Below, in pieces: positions 36,106 through 44,192 of a DNA stretch of 64,000 bases. The position numbers and the translations under genes are program-made. The notes beneath the pieces are model-generated. The model was not told the origin of the DNA and made no database searches. It saw only the letters and a list, made by a program, of their open reading frames with translations. The DNA is from Alphaproteobacteria bacterium (GTDB taxonomy: Bacteria > Pseudomonadota > Alphaproteobacteria > DSM-16000 > Inquilinaceae): the NCBI GenBank assembly GCA_028281265.1, contig JANQKE010000011.1:1-64000 (forward strand). Reading direction: 5' to 3'. Position 1 is the first letter of the stretch, and every line of letters starts with the position of its first letter.

Positions 36106-36366
36106 AGAGCGTCTTCAGGGACGGCCGGGTGGATCTGTCGGCGTGTGCCGGATCGATCCGCGAAGGCGCGTAGCACGGCACCATTGGGCCAGCGGCGCAC
36201 CGTGAGGGGCGGCCGGCACACGCCGACCCGAAGGGCCGGGCGGATGGGCCCCGCTGCGGTATGGCTCGTCGTCGAACAGGCTGGGGCATGTCCTTCCTCC
36301 TCAGCTCCTGGCATCAGGGCCCCTCCACCTCGGCAGATCCACCCCGGCGGTCCCTGAATGCGCTCC
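36106..36366. mobile_element. MITE-like element with nested inverted repeats
   Basis: The ends carry imperfect inverted repeats of about 30 bp, with GAGCG and TTCAGGGAC shared, then GCCGGG and GGATCTG. A perfect 15-bp inverted pair, GTCGGCGTGTGCCGG at about 36137 and its complement at about 36212, lies inside. No coding frame is convincing. Most of the 477-bp gap between the exporter operon and the EamA gene is this element; the remainder (36367-36573) shows nothing I can name. Confidence 0.5.
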
Positions 36367-36573
36367 GGATCCCTCAAGCGTGAGCGTGCGTGCCACGCCG
36401 ATTGGGGGGTGCGTGGTCCTTCGGTTGGCCGGCAGCCCAACGGGTGGGGTTGATCTGCGACCTTGTGTCGTCACATGGGCCCGATCCCCCCGGGTTGCGA
36501 GGGACGCAGGGTCGCGGCGGGTGCCGTGACAAGGACTACACGCCCGTGGCGGCGAGACCCGTCGGTCGGCGGG

Positions 36574-37464
36574 CTACCGGCGGGTTTCCGCCCGGAGGTT
36601 GAGAAGATTGCCGCCCACGATCAGCAACGCTCCGACGAACACCGCGATCTCCAGCGGTTCCCCATAGAGCAGCATGCCGACCACGGCGATCAGCGGCAGC
36701 CGGAAGAAGTCCATCGGCGCGACGATCGAGGCCGGGGCCGCCTGCAGGGCGGAGGTGATGCATAGATGGGCGACCAGCCCGCCCAGCCCGACCGCGACGA
36801 TCCAGTGCCACTGATCGGCCGACGGCAGCGCGATGTCGCCATCGAAGCCGGCGCAGACCAGACCCAGGACGGTCTGCATCACCGTCATCCAGAACAGGAT
36901 GGTCCACACGCTTTCGGTCCGTGACAGGGCCTTGGTGGCGAGCACGCTGCCGGCGAAGCCGATCGCCGCGGCCAGCGCGGCCACCTGACCGGCCCCGACC
37001 TCGATCATCCCCGGCCGGGCGACGACCAGGATGCCGGCGAAGCCCAGCACCGCCGCCACCAGCCGGGCGCGCGTCAACCGCTCGCCCAGAACCAGCGGCG
37101 CCAGGATCGCCACCCAGATCGGCGTAGTGAACTCCAGCGCGAACACCTGGGCCAGCGGGATCAGCGCCAGCGCGTAGAACCACAGGTTCTGGCCGGTGAA
37201 ATGGAAGACGTTGCGGACCAGGTGCAGCCCCAGCCGGTGCCGCCGGGTCACCAACCCGCCCAGCCGGCCGGCCAGCGCACCGAACCCGGCGACGATCGCC
37301 ACCCCGATCAGCGATCGGTAGAGCATGATCTCGAACGTATCGAGGGTGACCGCCATCTCCCGCCCGGCGACCGCCATCACCGAGAACGCCGCGATCGCGC
37401 CGGTCATCCACAGCGCGGCCGTCAGGGCCGCACGGCCGGCGGCGGGGTCGACCCGATCGGTCAT
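36574..37464 (-). CDS. EamA/DMT-family transporter
   Basis: 296 residues with ten predicted membrane helices in two EamA repeats: LYRSLIGVAIVAGFGALAGR and FYALALIPLAQVFALEFTTP are typical of the first, HLCITSALQAAPASIVAPMD of the second. Members export amino acids or related metabolites. The gene stands alone. Substrate cannot be predicted. Confidence 0.9.
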   Translation of the reverse strand: MTDRVDPAAGRAALTAALWMTGAIAAFSVMAVAGREMAVTLDTFEIMLYRSLIGVAIVAGFGALAGRLGGLVTRRHRLGLHLVRNVFHFTGQNLWFYALALIPLAQVFALEFTTPIWVAILAPLVLGERLTRARLVAAVLGFAGILVVARPGMIEVGAGQVAALAAAIGFAGSVLATKALSRTESVWTILFWMTVMQTVLGLVCAGFDGDIALPSADQWHWIVAVGLGGLVAHLCITSALQAAPASIVAPMDFFRLPLIAVVGMLLYGEPLEIAVFVGALLIVGGNLLNLRAETRR

Positions 37465-37584
37465 CCGGCCGGGGTCCGGCCGGCGGGATGACGCGGGGGC
37501 TGGGAGGACGGCATGGACGACGGGCCGGCTGGGGTGAACACGAACACAGCCGAGCCTACGCCGCGCCGTGGTGTCGAGCCAGGG

Positions 37585-38028
37585 TCACGGCTGCGGGGCC
37601 GGGTCCCCACCGATCGCCCCACCGATCGCCCCACCGATCTCCACGCCGGCCTCCACCCCCGCCCCCAGTGCGGCCAGGACGGCGATCAGGAGCACCCGCA
37701 GGCCGGTTCGATAGAGGGCCAGGACCAGCCCGATCCGGTCGGTCACCGCGGCCATGCGGGCAGCATGGCGGTGGCACAGGGCCGCCGACGGGATACCGGG
37801 TGCGGCCGTGGTGATCGCCGAACCGGTGATCTGCAGATGGCTGTGCAGCACCTCGCCCGAGCCATGGGTCCAGACGTCGAAGGGCCGCCCCCAGCTGATG
37901 GCCGCGGCGACGGCGCGCACCGACGGCAGATCGGCGCCGCGATCACGGTTCAGGGCGCCAAGGCCCCGCCACAGGCCGATCAGATCGGGACCGATGGTGA
38001 CGATCAGCCGCCCCAGATAGCCGATCAT
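37585..38028 (-). CDS. hypothetical protein, third gene of an unknown operon
   Basis: 147 residues with a hydrophobic C-terminal half (IGLVLALYRTGLRVLLIAVL) and Gly-rich tail (GGAIGGAIGG, encoded by a short tandem repeat near 37610). The N-terminal part IGYLGRLIVTIGPDLIGLWR may be amphipathic. It lies 42 bases after the gene at 38071. Not recognised. Confidence 0.5.
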   Translation of the reverse strand: MIGYLGRLIVTIGPDLIGLWRGLGALNRDRGADLPSVRAVAAAISWGRPFDVWTHGSGEVLHSHLQITGSAITTAAPGIPSAALCHRHAARMAAVTDRIGLVLALYRTGLRVLLIAVLAALGAGVEAGVEIGGAIGGAIGGDPAPQP

Positions 38029-38070
38029 GCTCAGGGGCCCACCTTCGCCGCCCTGTTGGGGCTCATCCCG

Positions 38071-38976
38071 CTACTCCCCGCCCGACGGCCCGGGCGGGCC
38101 GCGGCCGGTCCGATTGCCGGTGACCGTGCCCACGAGCCCGGTGATCAGGGCGGAGACGGTCTGGATCAGCGTCGACCACATGGTCATCGATGCCTCCACC
38201 GACTGGCGGTGCAGGGCATGCAGGTCCCTGTGGGCCTCGCGGGCATAGTAGGGCTGGACATAGGTCACCACATCGCCGTCGATCTGGATGACGGTCTGCA
38301 TGGCGATGTCGGCGGTGCCGATCTCCCAGATCTTGCGGATGCGCAGCCGGTCGTCGGTGCTCAGCCACCGGTCGAAGCCCTCGACCGTCCCGGGGGTCGC
38401 CGACACGGCGGCCTTTCGCCGCCCGGATGCCGATACCGCCGGCGCGGTCTCCTGCCGGTAGCGGCGCAGGATTTCGCACAGGCCGTCGGCGTTGCGCTCG
38501 ATCCGGCCCAGCAGGACGAGGTCCCGCTGCCGGGCGTTGGCCGGCGTATGCGGGGTTTCCGCGCTGCCATCGTCCGGCGGGGTCGCGGCGTCGAGGATGG
38601 CCCGGGTCAGCCGGCGCGAGACGGCCAGCAGCGTGCCGAACGCGCCGGCCAGGTCCTCGGCATGGTCCGGCTCGTCGCCGGACAGGGTGCTGCCGCGGCT
38701 CCGGCACCAGTCGGGAAAGCCTGTGTCGTCGGCCGGCGGCAGGACCAGGCGCGCCGCCTGCTCCCGGGTGATGCCGTAGCCGAGCGGCCCGTCGGGATAG
38801 CGGCCGACCCACCGGTGATAGGCATGGGCGATCGCCCGGAGCGCTTCGACCGAGCTGGTCGGGGTGACGGCCTGCAGGGCCGGTTTGAGGATTGTGTTGA
38901 TCTCGAGCCGGGTGACGTCGCGCAGGGCGCGGGTCATCTGCCGGTGGACACCGGCCAGCAGCGATCGCCCCGTCAT
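38071..38976 (-). CDS. hypothetical protein, second gene of an unknown operon
   Basis: 301 residues, mostly helical, with WVGRYPDGPLGYGITREQAA, FPDWCRSRGSTLSG and a hydrophobic C-terminal helix (MWSTLIQTVSALITGLVGTV) that could insert in a membrane. No family is recognised. Spacing to both neighbours is under 50 bases. Confidence 0.55.
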   Translation of the reverse strand: MTGRSLLAGVHRQMTRALRDVTRLEINTILKPALQAVTPTSSVEALRAIAHAYHRWVGRYPDGPLGYGITREQAARLVLPPADDTGFPDWCRSRGSTLSGDEPDHAEDLAGAFGTLLAVSRRLTRAILDAATPPDDGSAETPHTPANARQRDLVLLGRIERNADGLCEILRRYRQETAPAVSASGRRKAAVSATPGTVEGFDRWLSTDDRLRIRKIWEIGTADIAMQTVIQIDGDVVTYVQPYYAREAHRDLHALHRQSVEASMTMWSTLIQTVSALITGLVGTVTGNRTGRGPPGPSGGE

Positions 38977-39006
38977 GGATCGTCCCCCGCCCGTGCCGCC
39001 CGGCGG

Positions 39007-39444
39007 TCAGCGACCGGCCGGGTCGGGTCCGGTGCCGCCGGCTTCGCTCCCGGCCGGGTCTTCGCCGGTCTGCCGGCTCTGGACCCACAGGTCGTCGAGC
39101 AGGCCGATCAGCGAGCGCACGGCCGCGATATTGTCGGTGACGATCTGCCGGCCGTTGCCGACCTGGGCCTCGTGGAACGCCCGGACGGACTGGTAGTCGC
39201 CGGTGACGAACGCCGCGTCCATCAGCGTCGTCGTGTCGCCGCTCACCAGACCGATCCGGCTCTCCATCGCCTTGGCGGTACCGCTGATGACCTGCTGTGG
39301 TCTGCCGGCGTCGTCCCCTACCGTCTCCAGCGTGACGCTGCCGACGGCCGTGACGATCCTGAGCTCGGTCAGGGCGGCGGCCTGCTCCCCCAGCGTCTTG
39401 ACGGTGGTGGCCAGCCAGGTGCCGGTGGTGTTGGTGTCGGTCAT
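39007..39444 (-). CDS. hypothetical protein, first gene of an unknown operon
   Basis: 145 residues. The middle (AMESRIGLVSGDTTTLMDAA, FVTGDYQSVRAFHEAQVGNG, RQIVTDNIAAVRSLIGLLDD) is helical and looks conserved in character, but I cannot name it. A strong promoter-like sequence lies about 95 bases upstream. Confidence 0.55.
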   Translation of the reverse strand: MTDTNTTGTWLATTVKTLGEQAAALTELRIVTAVGSVTLETVGDDAGRPQQVISGTAKAMESRIGLVSGDTTTLMDAAFVTGDYQSVRAFHEAQVGNGRQIVTDNIAAVRSLIGLLDDLWVQSRQTGEDPAGSEAGGTGPDPAGR

Positions 39445-39538
39445 GGTCGACGCCCTCCTCAGCGGGGTCTGCCCCTGTCCAGCGGAATGGCACGAGGGCG
39501 ATCCGAACGCGCGTCATGCCGCTGTAGGTACATACCGC

Positions 39539-39567
39539 ATTATAGGACCGTGGGCGCCCGACGTCTA
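39539..39567 (-). promoter_or_regulatory. sigma70-like promoter
   Basis: On the minus strand TAGACG and TATAAT are separated by exactly 17 bases. The -10 box is perfect and the -35 matches four of six. It points to the unknown operon beginning at 39444. Confidence 0.6.
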
Positions 39568-39590
39568 GGAATTTATGCTAAAGTGGGATT

Positions 39591-39633
39591 CAGGCGTCAG
39601 GTGCGACCGCGCGGCGATCGCGCCTGACGTCTG
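39591..39633. terminator. hairpin between the 39690 gene and the unknown operon
   Basis: CAGGCGTCAGG and CCTGACGTCTG form a stem with one mismatch around a GC-rich inner part. It lies just past the 3' end of the minus-strand gene at 39690, as expected for a terminator. Confidence 0.5.
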
Positions 39634-39689
39634 AACCCCGCTCTCACTCTCTTCCCGCTCCAGCGAGGCGGCCGGGCCCGGGCGAGCGG

Positions 39690-40439
39690 TCAGATCGTCC
39701 GCGCCGGGGCCGGACGGACGGTACCGATCGCGCCGGCTTGCAGCAGGGTGGCGGCCGGTTCGCCCTGGGCGGGCAGTTCGATCAGCACCGGCACGTGATC
39801 CTCGGCAGCCGCGGAGATCAGCCCCGGAATGACCACCGGCAACGCCAGCCAGTGTTCGGGCGCCTGGATGAAGGCCGGCGGCCCCTCGGCCATGGGCGGC
39901 AGCCGCCCGGTCAGGCGCAGATGCGCGACTTCCCACAGGGTTGCCGGGGCGCAGACGCCGGGCCCGAGAACGCGCCGGAGCCAGAGCAGGCGGGCGTCCG
40001 GCACCGGGGCGACGGCCACGACACGCCAGGCGTTTCGCCGACGGATCGTGCGCGCCAGCAGGAACGCCGCATGCTCGGACACGGGCCGCACGAACAGGCG
40101 CAGCCCATCGGGCAGCATGTCCAGGGCGTCGTCCAGGGTCGGGGCCAGGCGGGCGGCGGGGTCGGCGGCGCCGAGCAGCGCGGCATCGTCCGCACCGGTG
40201 GACAGGTCCACCACGGCCCCGCAAGCTCCTCGGTGCCGGGCCTCGGCGATCCCCGCCAAACCCTGGTCCGGCCGCGGCGTGACGATCGAAAACGGGCGCG
40301 TCCGCCCGAACAGAGGATGCGGCCGCGGGGTCGGTCGTTTCGGCCACCCGATCGGGTCGGCGGCCACGGCCGGCAGCCACGCCCCGCTACCGATAGGTTC
40401 GACGGAACCGTACGCTCCTGGCATTTCTGAGCACTCCAA
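39690..40439 (-). CDS. hypothetical protein, possibly degenerate GDPD-like barrel
   Basis: Up to 249 residues. FSIVTPRPDQGLAGIAEARH, GACGAVVDLS, LAPTLDDALDMLPDGLRLFV and the end VPVLIELPAQGEPAATLLQA resemble the strand order of glycerophosphodiester phosphodiesterase barrels. However, the catalytic HRG and ELD motifs are absent. Function is therefore open. The start overlaps the upstream zinc-ribbon gene; a later start is possible. Confidence 0.45.
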   Translation of the reverse strand: MECSEMPGAYGSVEPIGSGAWLPAVAADPIGWPKRPTPRPHPLFGRTRPFSIVTPRPDQGLAGIAEARHRGACGAVVDLSTGADDAALLGAADPAARLAPTLDDALDMLPDGLRLFVRPVSEHAAFLLARTIRRRNAWRVVAVAPVPDARLLWLRRVLGPGVCAPATLWEVAHLRLTGRLPPMAEGPPAFIQAPEHWLALPVVIPGLISAAAEDHVPVLIELPAQGEPAATLLQAGAIGTVRPAPARTI

Positions 40440-40749
40440 CAGCCAGCAGGATCACCCCCAAGGCGGGCCATTTGTGGGCGATCACGAAACGGGCGATCGC
40501 GCCCTCGGCCGGTATCCCCAGGTCCCGGACGGTGCGCCAGCCGGCCCACAATGCCGCATCAAGCTCCGAATCCCACGCAAAGTACCACACCAAGGCCCGG
40601 GCGGCGCAGACGATCGACACCGTCACAAAAACTTCTCGGATCCAGTCCGGCCCATAGCGCACCCTGGCCTCGCAATGCGGGCAGTGTCTGTCGCCCCACC
40701 GCACCCGGGCGCGGCAATGGGGGCACATGATGATCGATGACCGGGCCAT
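40387..40749 (-). CDS. zinc-ribbon membrane protein
   Basis: 120 residues from MARSSIIMCPHC. Paired CPHC and HCPHC motifs form a short zinc ribbon. Two hydrophobic segments follow (VFVTVSIVCAARALVWYFAW and ALGVILLAVGVL). Not assigned to a family. It is the last gene before the CRISPR locus. The 40750-41019 interval holds nothing I can support beyond GC-rich sequence. Confidence 0.55.
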   Translation of the reverse strand: MARSSIIMCPHCRARVRWGDRHCPHCEARVRYGPDWIREVFVTVSIVCAARALVWYFAWDSELDAALWAGWRTVRDLGIPAEGAIARFVIAHKWPALGVILLAVGVLRNARSVRFRRTYR

Positions 40750-41019
40750 GGGCCTCCGACAGGCGGTGACCAGGGCAGTATACAGTATTCGCCCTATGGT
40801 GGCGTGCCCCCTCCGGCGGATCGCGGGCTCGGGGCGGAGGGGCATGCGCCATCGCCGATCGCGGCGGCGTTTCCGGCCGCCCCAGCCGGAGGGCCGGCGG
40901 CTCCCCTGCCCTTCGCCCGGTCGGAGGGCCGACGACGATGGCCATGCGCGCCCCGGCCGCGACCCGTCACGCCCGCCCGCCGGACCGGAACCCCCGGCAG
41001 GGGCGGGCCCGCCACCGGC

Positions 41020-42222
41020 TCAGCCCTCGATCCCGATATCCTCGGCCGGCAGCAGAAGGCCGAACCGGCGCGGCCCACCGGCCGGACGTCGCTGCGCCAC
41101 GCCGATGCGGTGAGCGAGATACGGGTTGTCGATCTTCTGCTTCAGCAGACGCCCCAGCTTGGATTTCGCTTCGGTAACGAACCGCTCCAGCGCCTCGAAG
41201 CGATCGGCCGTCGGGTCGCGCCTGACATCGGCCAGCCGCGCCGACAACGCCTCGGCGCGGGCGCTGCCGGTCAGGAACGCCTGCTCGTAGAACCGGGCGA
41301 AAGTCCTCACGGCCGCGCCGTCGGGGTCGCGGAAACCGTCCATCGTCACCCAGCCGTAATGACCGTCGCCGACCCCGTCCGGGCCGGCCCCCGGCCAGCC
41401 ATCGACCGCGGCCGTCGCCAAGGTGGCGTACAGGGCGAACTCCCGGTGCGGCAGAACGATGTCCATCGATCCGATACGGAGCGTCCGCGCACCGCACCGG
41501 AGGGTGACCCCCGACAGGTCGAGCGCGTCCTGCACCGCGCGGACGACGCTGCGGTAATCCACCGCCGGGCCGCTGAGCGACCCCCGCTTCACGAACCGGT
41601 TGAGCCGGATGAACGGTGTGGGCACCAGATCCACCCGGGCCGCCCCGACCCCGGTGGGCAGCGGCCGACCGTCACGATCGGGGACCGTCGCCTCCGGCTG
41701 GCCGGGCCACCAGAAATCCGGGCACGTCTCCAGCGCAGCTGGTTCGACCAGCACATGGGAGAGGCTGTCCTGCTCCCGGCCGAACAGCATCAACGCGGAA
41801 TGGTCGTAGCAGGTCATCGACTTGCGGCCCCCCGCCACGGAGACATGCACCCGCGTTTCAGGCCGGGCGGTGAACCGCTCGACCAGCCGGGTGACATGAT
41901 TGGCGTAGGCGATCGTCTCGGCCTCGGTCCGGATGTCGGCGATCGGCCCCCCGTCCGCACCGGTCGGCACGGTCACCGACAGGCGGGCGGGCGGCACGCC
42001 CTGCTGCCGCATCAGCGTCGCCAGACGACCGGCCAGATCCTGCCGTTCGAGCCGATCGCGGCTCGCCGCGGTGGCCACCAGATGGATCTCGGACGGGATG
42101 AAGACGTCACGCTTGCGGTGGCCGGGGTCGATCAGATGCTGCGGGTTCATCAGCGCCCAGACGGTCTCGGTCACCACCTGCGGCGCCAGGCCGATCGACC
42201 CGATCAGCACATCCTTCGTCAT
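41020..42222 (-). CDS. NE0113-family (TIGR02584-like) CARF protein
   Basis: 400 residues. The CARF N terminus is clear: VLIGSIGLAPQVVTETVWAL, EIHLVATAASRDRLERQD, and VHVSVAGGRKSMTCYDHSAL, the second nucleotide-binding strand-loop. This matches the NE0113 family of CRISPR-associated CARF proteins. The C-terminal part is helical with a putative winged-helix or linker, and no HEPN or PD-D/ExK motif stands out. It may bind or degrade cyclic oligoadenylate. It is transcribed divergently from the cas2-cas1-cas2 cassette. Confidence 0.8.
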   Translation of the reverse strand: MTKDVLIGSIGLAPQVVTETVWALMNPQHLIDPGHRKRDVFIPSEIHLVATAASRDRLERQDLAGRLATLMRQQGVPPARLSVTVPTGADGGPIADIRTEAETIAYANHVTRLVERFTARPETRVHVSVAGGRKSMTCYDHSALMLFGREQDSLSHVLVEPAALETCPDFWWPGQPEATVPDRDGRPLPTGVGAARVDLVPTPFIRLNRFVKRGSLSGPAVDYRSVVRAVQDALDLSGVTLRCGARTLRIGSMDIVLPHREFALYATLATAAVDGWPGAGPDGVGDGHYGWVTMDGFRDPDGAAVRTFARFYEQAFLTGSARAEALSARLADVRRDPTADRFEALERFVTEAKSKLGRLLKQKIDNPYLAHRIGVAQRRPAGGPRRFGLLLPAEDIGIEG

Positions 42223-42264
42223 CGTCGCACGTCCCGTTCTGTGGCTGCCGGAGCGGCGCTGCCG

Positions 42265-42316
42265 GCCATCGGTTTTGGCCCAGCCATCGGTTTTGGCCCG
42301 GCCATCGGTTTTGGCA
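42265..42316. repeat. three 18-bp tandem repeats in the divergent cas promoter region
   Basis: The unit GCCATCGGTTTTGGCCC plus one base occurs at 42265, 42283 and 42301, the last slightly shortened. It sits between the divergent CARF and cas2 starts, so it could bind a regulator or be polymerase slippage. Confidence 0.7.
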
Positions 42317-42363
42317 AGGTCGCCAATCCGCCGATCGCGCGCCAACCGTGGTCCGATACCGTC

Positions 42364-42645
42364 ATGACGCGCAACCGGTTGTACCTGATCGCCTATGACG
42401 TTCCCTGTCCCCGCCGGCGCGCCCGGGTGCTGCGGGCGGTGAAGGCCCATGGCGTGGACGGGCAGAAATCCGCCCATGAATGCGCGCTGACCCGGCGCGC
42501 CTATCGGGACCTCCGCCGCAGCCTCGACCGGGTGATGGATCGTGGGGCCGACCGGCTGCTGGTGCTCCGGCTCGACCCGCGCAGCCCGATCGACGGCCTG
42601 GGCATCGCACGGCCCGCGACCCCGGACTGGTTCTACATCGGTTAG
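42364..42645 (+). CDS. cas2: Cas2, first copy
   Basis: 93 residues: NRLYLIAYDVPCPRRRARVL carries the first strand and conserved Asp 12. ECALTRRAYRDLRRSLDRVM and DRLLVLRLDPRS follow, in the standard Cas2 ferredoxin fold order. Cas2 dimerises between Cas1 dimers in the spacer integrase. It is 18 bases upstream of cas1. It differs strongly from the second cas2 that follows cas1. Confidence 0.85.
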   Translation: MTRNRLYLIAYDVPCPRRRARVLRAVKAHGVDGQKSAHECALTRRAYRDLRRSLDRVMDRGADRLLVLRLDPRSPIDGLGIARPATPDWFYIG

Positions 42646-42663
42646 CAAGGGGGAGACCAGGCC

Positions 42664-43668
42664 ATGTCCACGCTCTACATCGACCGCAAAGGGGCGGAGG
42701 TCGACGCCGATGCTGGGACCATCACCGTCCGGACCGATGGGGAGCGGCGCGGCACCGTGCCGATGGGGCCCCTGGACCGGGTGGTGGTCAAGGGCACCGC
42801 CACCCTGACCACCCGGCTGATCGCCCGCCTGGTCGAGCGCGGCATCGGGCTGACCGTGCTGGCGGGGCGCGACGCGCGGCCGGTGGTCCAGCTCCCCTCC
42901 CTTGCGGCCGGCGACAGCGGGGCGCGGCTGGCGCAATACGCCCTGATGGCGGACGAGGACCACCGCGCCGCCCTGTCGCGGACGCTGGTGCTGGCCAAGC
43001 TGCGCGCCCAGCGCCGCATTCTGGCCGAGCTGTCGGATGCCGGGCCGGCCCCCGCCATCCGCGACGGGCTGGCCCTCCTCGACCGGTCGGTCCGCCGGCT
43101 GGACCGGGCCTCGGCCCCGCCGGCCCGCAGCACCCTGCGCGGGATCGAGGGGGCGGCGGCGGCCGGCTATTTCCGCGCCTTGGCGACGCTGTTTCCGCCG
43201 GCGGCCGGGTTCGAAGGACGCAACCGGCGCCCCCCGCGCGATCCGGTCAACGCCTGCCTGTCGCTGGGCTACACCCTGCTGCACGGCGATGCCATCCGCG
43301 CCGCGGCGGCCCACGGGCTGGACGTCATGCTCGGGGTCTATCACGACATCGCGCCGGGGCGGGAGAGCCTGGCCTGCGATCTGGCCGAACCGGTCCGGCC
43401 GCTGATCGACCGCACCGTCCACACCCTGTTCCGGGACCAGACCGTGCGGGCGGAGGATTTCACCCGGACCAAGGCCGGCTGCCGGCTGAAGAAGTCCGCC
43501 CGGCGGTCGGTCTACCGCGCCTTCGAGGCCGCCGCCCCCCTGCACCGCCGTCTGCTCGACCGGGCCGCCCGCCGGTTCGCCGCGGGGCTGCGCACCCGGC
43601 CGGACCCGCCCGCTCCGCCGGCCTTGCCACCGCCACCGGACGGTGCTGCCGCCCCGCAAGACCTCTGA
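42664..43668 (+). CDS. cas1: Cas1 integrase
   Basis: 334 residues. The N-terminal beta domain (STLYIDRKGAEVDADAG) precedes the helical catalytic domain with E162 (RGIEGAAAAGYF), H227 (YHD) and D239/E242 (CDLAEPVRP). LSLGYTLLHGDAIRAAAAHG matches the usual central helix. All metal-binding residues are present. No RT or Cas6 domain is fused to it; the RT of this locus is encoded 17 kb away on the other strand. The C-terminal tail is Pro-rich. Confidence 0.95.
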   Translation: MSTLYIDRKGAEVDADAGTITVRTDGERRGTVPMGPLDRVVVKGTATLTTRLIARLVERGIGLTVLAGRDARPVVQLPSLAAGDSGARLAQYALMADEDHRAALSRTLVLAKLRAQRRILAELSDAGPAPAIRDGLALLDRSVRRLDRASAPPARSTLRGIEGAAAAGYFRALATLFPPAAGFEGRNRRPPRDPVNACLSLGYTLLHGDAIRAAAAHGLDVMLGVYHDIAPGRESLACDLAEPVRPLIDRTVHTLFRDQTVRAEDFTRTKAGCRLKKSARRSVYRAFEAAAPLHRRLLDRAARRFAAGLRTRPDPPAPPALPPPPDGAAAPQDL

Positions 43669-43683
43669 CCGCAGGAGGCTCGA

Positions 43684-44046
43684 ACGGCCAAGCGCCAGAC
43701 CTGGCTGATCGCCTACGACATCGCCGATCCCCGGCGGCTGGGCCGGGTGCACCGGCTGCTGCGCAAGCGGGCCCGGGCAGTGCAATACTCGGTGTTCCTG
43801 GCCGAGCTGACGCCGTACCGCAAGGCGCGGCTGATCCGCGCCTTGGCCGACCTCATCGATCCCCGGTTCGACGACGTCCGGTTCTACCCGGTGCCACCGG
43901 GCTCGGCGCTGACGGTCCACGGCCCGTCGCTGCTGCCCGACGGGGTGATGCTGTTCGACGGTACGGGCGACAGGGCGACCGAGGCGCCCGAGCGGCCGCC
44001 CGCCCGTAATACGGGCGCCCGGCTTCCCACCGACGACCGGATTTGA
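43684..44046 (+). CDS. cas2: Cas2, second copy, apparent ACG start
   Basis: 120 residues reading AKRQTWLIAYDIADPRRLGR, then VQYSVFLAELTPYRKARLIR, DDVRFYPVPPGS: Cas2 with its catalytic-site Asp. No ATG, GTG or TTG occurs between the in-frame stop of cas1 and the first strand. ACG at 43684, five bases after AGGAGG, is the best start; CTG at the LIAYD codon would truncate the strand. The C-terminal 40 residues extend beyond typical Cas2. The leader of array 1 follows 65 bases later. Confidence 0.85.
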   Translation, partial: TAKRQTWLIAYDIADPRRLGRVHRLLRKRARAVQYSVFLAELTPYRKARLIRALADLIDPRFDDVRFYPVPPGSALTVHGPSLLPDGVMLFDGTGDRATEAPERPPARNTGARLPTDDRI

Positions 44047-44111
44047 TACGCTCGACCCATCAGGGACGGGGCAGAACCCCCGTCACGACCGGTCGGATCG
44101 GGGTGAGTGAC

Positions 44112-44192
44112 GTGTTTACAATTAGATGCGATTCATTCTCACTAACACCACCTCCAAGCCCTTGGAATCAGGGTGCTTTCTAGGGGTCAGCG
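44112..44192 (+). promoter_or_regulatory. CRISPR array 1 leader
   Basis: 81 nt immediately before the first repeat, with TGTTTACAATT and ATTCTCACTAACAC near its start and GGGTCAGC at its end. It aligns without gaps to the 81 nt before array 2. It is expected to carry the array promoter and the Cas1-Cas2 docking site. Confidence 0.8.

Noticed and set aside
43684-44046. Second cas2 as a pseudogene because it lacks a standard start
   Set aside because: The frame is complete, the fold motifs are intact and an SD lies at ideal distance from ACG, so a non-standard start is more likely.
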